The notes below the pieces were generated by a model. That model worked only from the letters and a program-made list of their open reading frames with translations. It did no database searches and was not told the origin of the DNA. The position numbers and the translations under genes were made by a program. This document shows, piece by piece, positions 60,449 through 64,000 of a stretch of 64,000 bases of DNA; positions within the stretch are counted from its first letter, which is position 1, and each line of letters opens with the position of its first letter. Location of the stretch: the NCBI RefSeq assembly GCF_002531755.2, contig NZ_CP034998.1, forward strand, positions 3,100,001 to 3,164,000, read 5' to 3'. The DNA comes from Rhizobium acidisoli. GTDB taxonomy: Bacteria > Pseudomonadota > Alphaproteobacteria > Rhizobiales > Rhizobiaceae.

Positions 60449-61237
60449 TTGATGCAAGCACCCTCCGTCGTATCCGCCAAGGATCTCTGTCTCACCTACC
60501 AGGCGAATGACGGCCCGGTGAGGGCTCTGAGCGATGTCAATCTCGATGTCCGCAAGGGCGATTTCGTCTCTTTCATCGGCCCGTCCGGCTGCGGCAAGAC
60601 CACCTTCCTGCGTGTCATCGCCGATCTCGAAAAGAGCACTTCGGGCGAGATTTCGATCAACGGCATGACGCCGGAAGAAGCCCGCAAGGCCCGTGCCTAC
60701 GGCTATGTCTTCCAGGCCCCGGCGCTCTATCCCTGGCGCACCATCGAAAACAACATCGCCCTGCCGTTGGAGATCATGGGTTATTCCAGCGCCGACCGGA
60801 CGAGGCGCATCGCCGAGGCGCTCGATCTTGTCAGCCTCACCGGCTTCGAGAAGAAGTTCCCCTGGCAGCTTTCCGGCGGCATGCAGCAGCGCGCCTCGAT
60901 CGCCCGCGCGCTGGCCTTCGACGCCGACCTGCTGCTGATGGACGAGCCCTTCGGCGCGTTGGACGAGATCGTCCGCGACCATCTGAACGAAGAACTGCTG
61001 AAACTCTGGGCCCGCACCAACAAGACGATCTGTTTCGTCACCCATTCCATCCCCGAGGCAGTCTACCTCTCGACCAAGATCGTGGTGATGTCGCCGCGCC
61101 CCGGCCGCGTCACCGACGTAATCGACTCGCCCCTGCCGGCCGAACGCCCACTCGACATCCGCGACACCCCCGAGTTTCTGGAGATCGCCCATCGTGTCCG
61201 CGAAGGGCTGAGGACGGGGCATAGCCATGAGGTTTAG
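60449..61237 (+). CDS. ABC transporter ATPase (nitrate/taurine/pyrimidine-type importer)
   Basis: The 262-residue ATPase has Walker A GPSGCGKTT, signature LSGGMQQRASIARAL and Walker B LLMDEPFGALDE, with the family's FGALDEIVRDHLNEELLKLW continuation. It belongs to the SsuB/TauB/NrtD group. Followed by two permeases and an NMT1/THI5-like binding protein, it forms a complete importer. Pathway context suggests a pyrimidine or derivative; this is not provable from sequence. Confidence 0.92.
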   Translation: MMQAPSVVSAKDLCLTYQANDGPVRALSDVNLDVRKGDFVSFIGPSGCGKTTFLRVIADLEKSTSGEISINGMTPEEARKARAYGYVFQAPALYPWRTIENNIALPLEIMGYSSADRTRRIAEALDLVSLTGFEKKFPWQLSGGMQQRASIARALAFDADLLLMDEPFGALDEIVRDHLNEELLKLWARTNKTICFVTHSIPEAVYLSTKIVVMSPRPGRVTDVIDSPLPAERPLDIRDTPEFLEIAHRVREGLRTGHSHEV

Positions 61238-61261
61238 GCGGTTGAGTTTGGAAGCACACAA

Positions 61262-62206
61262 ATGGGGGCGGTCGCTGTGAAACCCGACACCTTCAAAAAC
61301 AAGATCGTCCCCGTCACCACCATCCTGCTCGCTCTCATCGCCATCTGGTATGTCGCAGCCGTTCTGATGAACGCGCCGTTCCAGCGCGACATGGACAGCC
61401 GTGCCGGCGCCACACCGACGACGCTCGAGTTCATCGGCAAGACGCTGGCGCAGCCGAAGCCGATCTTGCCGGCGCCGCATCAGGTGGCGCAAAACGTCTA
61501 TGAGAACACCGTCCTGCGCAGCCTTTCGAGCAATCGCAGCCTAATCTATCACAGCTGGGTGACGCTCTCCTCCACCCTGCTGGGCTTCGGTTTCGGCATG
61601 CTGCTCGGCATTCTTCTTGCGGTGCTGATCGTGCATAACCGCGCCATGGACCGCTCGCTGATGCCCTGGCTGGTAGCGAGCCAGACCATCCCGATCCTCG
61701 CCATCGCGCCGATGATCGTCATCATCTCCTACAATGTGCTGACCGGCGATAATGCGCTTGCGCATCTGTTAAACCTCGATTCCGACGCCTCCCGCCTCGT
61801 CTCCAAGGCGCTGATTTCGACCTACCTTTCCTTCTTTCCCGTCGCCGTCGGCATGGTGAAGGGCTTGCGGTCACCTGAGATCATGCATCTCGACCTGATG
61901 CGCACCTATTATGCGAGCCCCATGCAGACCTTCTGGAAGTTGCGGGTTCCGGCCTCGATCCCCTTCCTCTTCACCTCGATGAAGGTCGCAATCGCCGCCA
62001 GCCTCGTCGGCGCCATCGTCGGCGAGCTGCCGACAGGTGCGGTTGCCGGTATCGGCTCGAAGCTGCTGGCCGGTTCCTATTACAGCCAGACCATCGATAT
62101 CTGGGCGGCTCTCGTCGCCGGGTCGCTGCTGGCGGGCATCCTGGTTGCGATCGTCGGCCTTGCGGCGAAGATCGTCGACCGTGCCATGGGCGGGAGGCCG
62201 GCATGA
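61262..62206 (+). CDS. ABC transporter permease (first)
   Basis: The 314-residue protein has an N-terminal helix, a periplasmic stretch to about 80, and five core helices with the EAA-like loop (LDLMRTYYASPMQTFWKLRVPASIPFLFTSM) of the binding-protein-dependent permease domain. A GTG at 61277 is a possible alternative start. It is 25 bp after the ATPase gene, and its stop overlaps the second permease by 4 bp. Confidence 0.9.
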   Translation: MGAVAVKPDTFKNKIVPVTTILLALIAIWYVAAVLMNAPFQRDMDSRAGATPTTLEFIGKTLAQPKPILPAPHQVAQNVYENTVLRSLSSNRSLIYHSWVTLSSTLLGFGFGMLLGILLAVLIVHNRAMDRSLMPWLVASQTIPILAIAPMIVIISYNVLTGDNALAHLLNLDSDASRLVSKALISTYLSFFPVAVGMVKGLRSPEIMHLDLMRTYYASPMQTFWKLRVPASIPFLFTSMKVAIAASLVGAIVGELPTGAVAGIGSKLLAGSYYSQTIDIWAALVAGSLLAGILVAIVGLAAKIVDRAMGGRPA

Positions 62207-63330
62207 GACATTTGACCTTCTCCTGGCAGGGCGTGACCGCCCTCCTCTTCTGCATGGCAGCGCTTGTCACCCTGCCGCTTCTGGCCGAAGGTGCGGCGCA
62301 GCCCTTCACCGACGGCACGGCAAGCCTCGTCTTCACCATCGTCGTTGCGGCTGCCCTGCTGTCCTTTGCGCCGCAGCCGCCGGCCTACCGCGCCACCGTG
62401 CTGTTCATCGGCGCGCATGGCGCCGCCTGGATGCTGCTTTCCGCTCTCTCCGGCAATGAGGGCATGGCTACGCGGGCGTATTTCCTGCTGCTGTTTTCCT
62501 GCTGGCTGCTTGCCTGGCGATGCGTCACCGAGCTGTCGAAACTGCAGCCCGTCACTTCTTTCGGCAAATCGGCGCTCCAGCTGCTGATCCCGGCGATCTT
62601 CGGCGCCTGGATCCTCATCCTCTGGGAAGCCGCGACGCGCGGCGCCGGCATTCCCTTCATCATCCTGCCGCCGCCGAGCGCCATCGGTGCCCGTATCATG
62701 GCATCCCTGCCTATCCTCGGTGCCGATGTCAGGCAGACGATCTTCAAGGCGGTGCTGATCGGTTATATCGTCGGCTGCCTCAGTGGCTTTGTGGTTGCGG
62801 TGCTGGCTGACCGCATCACTTTCCTGCGCCGCGGTCTCCTGCCGATCGGCAACATGGTGTCGGCCTTGCCGATCATCGGCGTCGCACCGGTGATGGTTAT
62901 GTGGTTCGGCTTCGACTGGCCGTCGAAAGCCGCCGTCGTCATCATCATGACCTTCTTCCCGATGCTGGTGAATACCGTCGCCGGCCTTGCCGCCTCCGGC
63001 AGCATGGAGCGCGACCTGATGCGCACCTACGCCTCGAGCGACTGGCAGACGCTGTTCAAGCTCAAGCTTCCGGCCGCCATGCCCTTCATTTTCAACGCAC
63101 TGAAGATCAACTCGACGCTGGCGCTGATTGGTGCCATCGTTGCCGAATTCTTCGGGACGCCGATCGTCGGCATGGGTTTCCGCATCTCCACCGAGATCGG
63201 CCGTATGAATGTCGACATGGTTTGGGCGGAAATCGCTATCGCGGCGCTGGCCGGATCGATCTTTTATGGCATCATCGCCCTGACCGAACGGGCGGTGACG
63301 TTCTGGCATCCGTCTATCCGTGGTGGCTAG
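62203..63330 (+). CDS. ABC transporter permease (second)
   Basis: The 375-residue protein is a paralogue of the upstream permease, with three extra hydrophobic helices in its first 120 residues and the same domain (ERDLMRTYASSDWQTLFKLKLPAAMPFIFNALK as the coupling loop). Two unequal permeases of this type are usual in NMT1-type importers, which form heterodimeric pores. The ATG overlaps the preceding stop. Confidence 0.9.
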   Translation: MRHLTFSWQGVTALLFCMAALVTLPLLAEGAAQPFTDGTASLVFTIVVAAALLSFAPQPPAYRATVLFIGAHGAAWMLLSALSGNEGMATRAYFLLLFSCWLLAWRCVTELSKLQPVTSFGKSALQLLIPAIFGAWILILWEAATRGAGIPFIILPPPSAIGARIMASLPILGADVRQTIFKAVLIGYIVGCLSGFVVAVLADRITFLRRGLLPIGNMVSALPIIGVAPVMVMWFGFDWPSKAAVVIIMTFFPMLVNTVAGLAASGSMERDLMRTYASSDWQTLFKLKLPAAMPFIFNALKINSTLALIGAIVAEFFGTPIVGMGFRISTEIGRMNVDMVWAEIAIAALAGSIFYGIIALTERAVTFWHPSIRGG

Positions 63331-63389
63331 GCGCGCACGGGCTTCGCAAATGGGGTTCGGGCATAACTTCAGAGGGTAAGGATAAGAAA

Positions 63390-64000
63390 ATGAAAAAGTT
63401 GATGGTTGCAATGATGGCGAGCGCGATGACGCTTGCCGCTGCCCAGGCGATGGCCGCCGACAAGGTGGTGCTGCAGCTGAAATGGGTCACGCAGAGCCAG
63501 TTCGGCGGTTATTACGTCGCCAAGGACAAGGGCTTCTATAAGGAAGAAGGCCTCGACGTCGATATCAAGCCGGGCGGCCCTGATATTGCCCCCGAGCAGG
63601 TGATCGCCGGCGGTGGCGCCGATGTCATCGTCGATTGGATGGGCGGCGCCCTGGTTGCCCGCGAAAAGGGCGTCCCGCTCGTCAACATCGCCCAGCCCTA
63701 CCAGAAATCGGGCCTGGAAATGATTTGCCGCAAGGACGGCCCGGTCAAGACCGAAGCCGACTTCAAGGGCCACACGCTCGGCGTCTGGTTCTTCGGCAAC
63801 GAATATCCCTTCTTCGCCTGGATGAACAAGCTGGGTCTGTCGACGGAAGGCGGCGCGAACGGCGTCACCGTGCTGAAGCAGAGCTTCGACGTGCAGCCAC
63901 TCGTCCAGAAGCAGGCCGACTGCATCTCTGTGATGACCTACAATGAATACTGGCAGGCGATCGATGCCGGCTTCAAGCCGGAGGAACTGACGGTCTTCAA
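63390..64000 (+). CDS. ABC transporter substrate-binding protein, NMT1/THI5-like (partial)
   Basis: The frame is open to the window edge (about 203 residues). It begins with a signal peptide (QAMA-A) and continues VLQLKWVTQSQFGGYYVAKDKGFYKEEGLDVDI, typical of NMT1/THI5-like proteins that bind pyrimidines or aromatic ring compounds. AAGGA lies seven bases before the ATG. As the fourth gene of the importer it should deliver the substrate, possibly a pyrimidine. Confidence 0.92.
   Translation, partial: MKKLMVAMMASAMTLAAAQAMAADKVVLQLKWVTQSQFGGYYVAKDKGFYKEEGLDVDIKPGGPDIAPEQVIAGGGADVIVDWMGGALVAREKGVPLVNIAQPYQKSGLEMICRKDGPVKTEADFKGHTLGVWFFGNEYPFFAWMNKLGLSTEGGANGVTVLKQSFDVQPLVQKQADCISVMTYNEYWQAIDAGFKPEELTVF

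Noticed and set aside
1..64000. CRISPR array, tRNA, rRNA, prophage, intact insertion sequence or replication origin
   Set aside because: None was seen on reading both strands; repeats present are RIME1 and MITE-like elements only.

Overview
The window is GC-rich, gene-dense chromosomal-type DNA from an alphaproteobacterium of the Rhizobium leguminosarum / R. etli group. Support for this: a RapA-type cadherin-like secreted lectin, three RIME1-type intergenic repeats, a tonB gene divergent from hmuPSTUV, a complete NepR-PhyR-EcfG general stress module, and a RutR-linked reductive pyrimidine pathway. I saw no tRNA, rRNA, CRISPR array, prophage or intact insertion sequence. All calls come from reading the sequence; no database search was run.

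Region 1 (1-9.5 kb) is a surface polysaccharide region. It has the start of a beta-helix protein at the left edge, rapA2, and a minus-strand block: Wzy/O-antigen-ligase-like protein, Wza-like outer membrane lipoprotein, a secreted Ala/Ser/Thr-rich protein, a Wzc-like co-polymerase with tyrosine kinase, and a small membrane protein. A secreted transglutaminase-like protease points the other way. No glycosyltransferase is present in this part.

Region 2 (9.7-22.2 kb) supplies activated sugars and holds housekeeping genes. UDP-glucose dehydrogenase, phosphomannomutase, GDP-mannose pyrophosphorylase and a UDP-glucuronate epimerase would provide UDP-GlcA, UDP-GalA and GDP-Man. Between them are a phosphatase, a KTSC protein, an MhqD/MhqO-like pair, ung, an EEP-family protein and small secreted proteins.

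Region 3 (22.2-33.4 kb) begins with a candidate small RNA. Next comes an operon like E. coli cecR-ybhGFSR: a TetR regulator behind a large palindrome, then an ABC-2 exporter. After that are a glycine-zipper/DUF1236 protein, an EamA-type transporter, a ThuA/oxidoreductase pair, an SMR pump with its TetR regulator, and a group II truncated haemoglobin with a DUF423 protein.

Region 4 (33.4-40.7 kb) is haem iron acquisition. The plus-strand operon is hmuP-S-T-U-V. The divergent minus-strand unit holds a secreted protein, tonB, a DUF2325 protein, an unknown protein and an IsdG/HmuQ-like haem mono-oxygenase.

Region 5 (40.7-45.3 kb) is the general stress response: a YqjD/YqjE-like pair, EcfG sigma, anti-sigma NepR, PhyR and an HWE kinase. 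I find sigma-EcfG-type promoters (GGAAC, 16-17 bp, CGTT or CATT) before nepR, phyR, the kinase, the yqjD-like gene and the DUF1236 gene.

Region 6 (45.6-64 kb) holds reductive pyrimidine catabolism: preT-preA, rutR, an N-carbamoyl-amino-acid hydrolase, dihydropyrimidinase, a cupin gene, and an ABC transporter with an NMT1/THI5-like binding protein that runs off the right edge. RutR-like operator matches lie before preT and between rutR and the hydrolase gene. Inserted here are a frameshifted SEC-C gene, an FtrA-like regulator with a rhodanese, an alcohol dehydrogenase/LysR pair, and a haem oxygenase-bacteriophytochrome operon whose phytochrome gene is broken by a frameshift in the PHY tongue.
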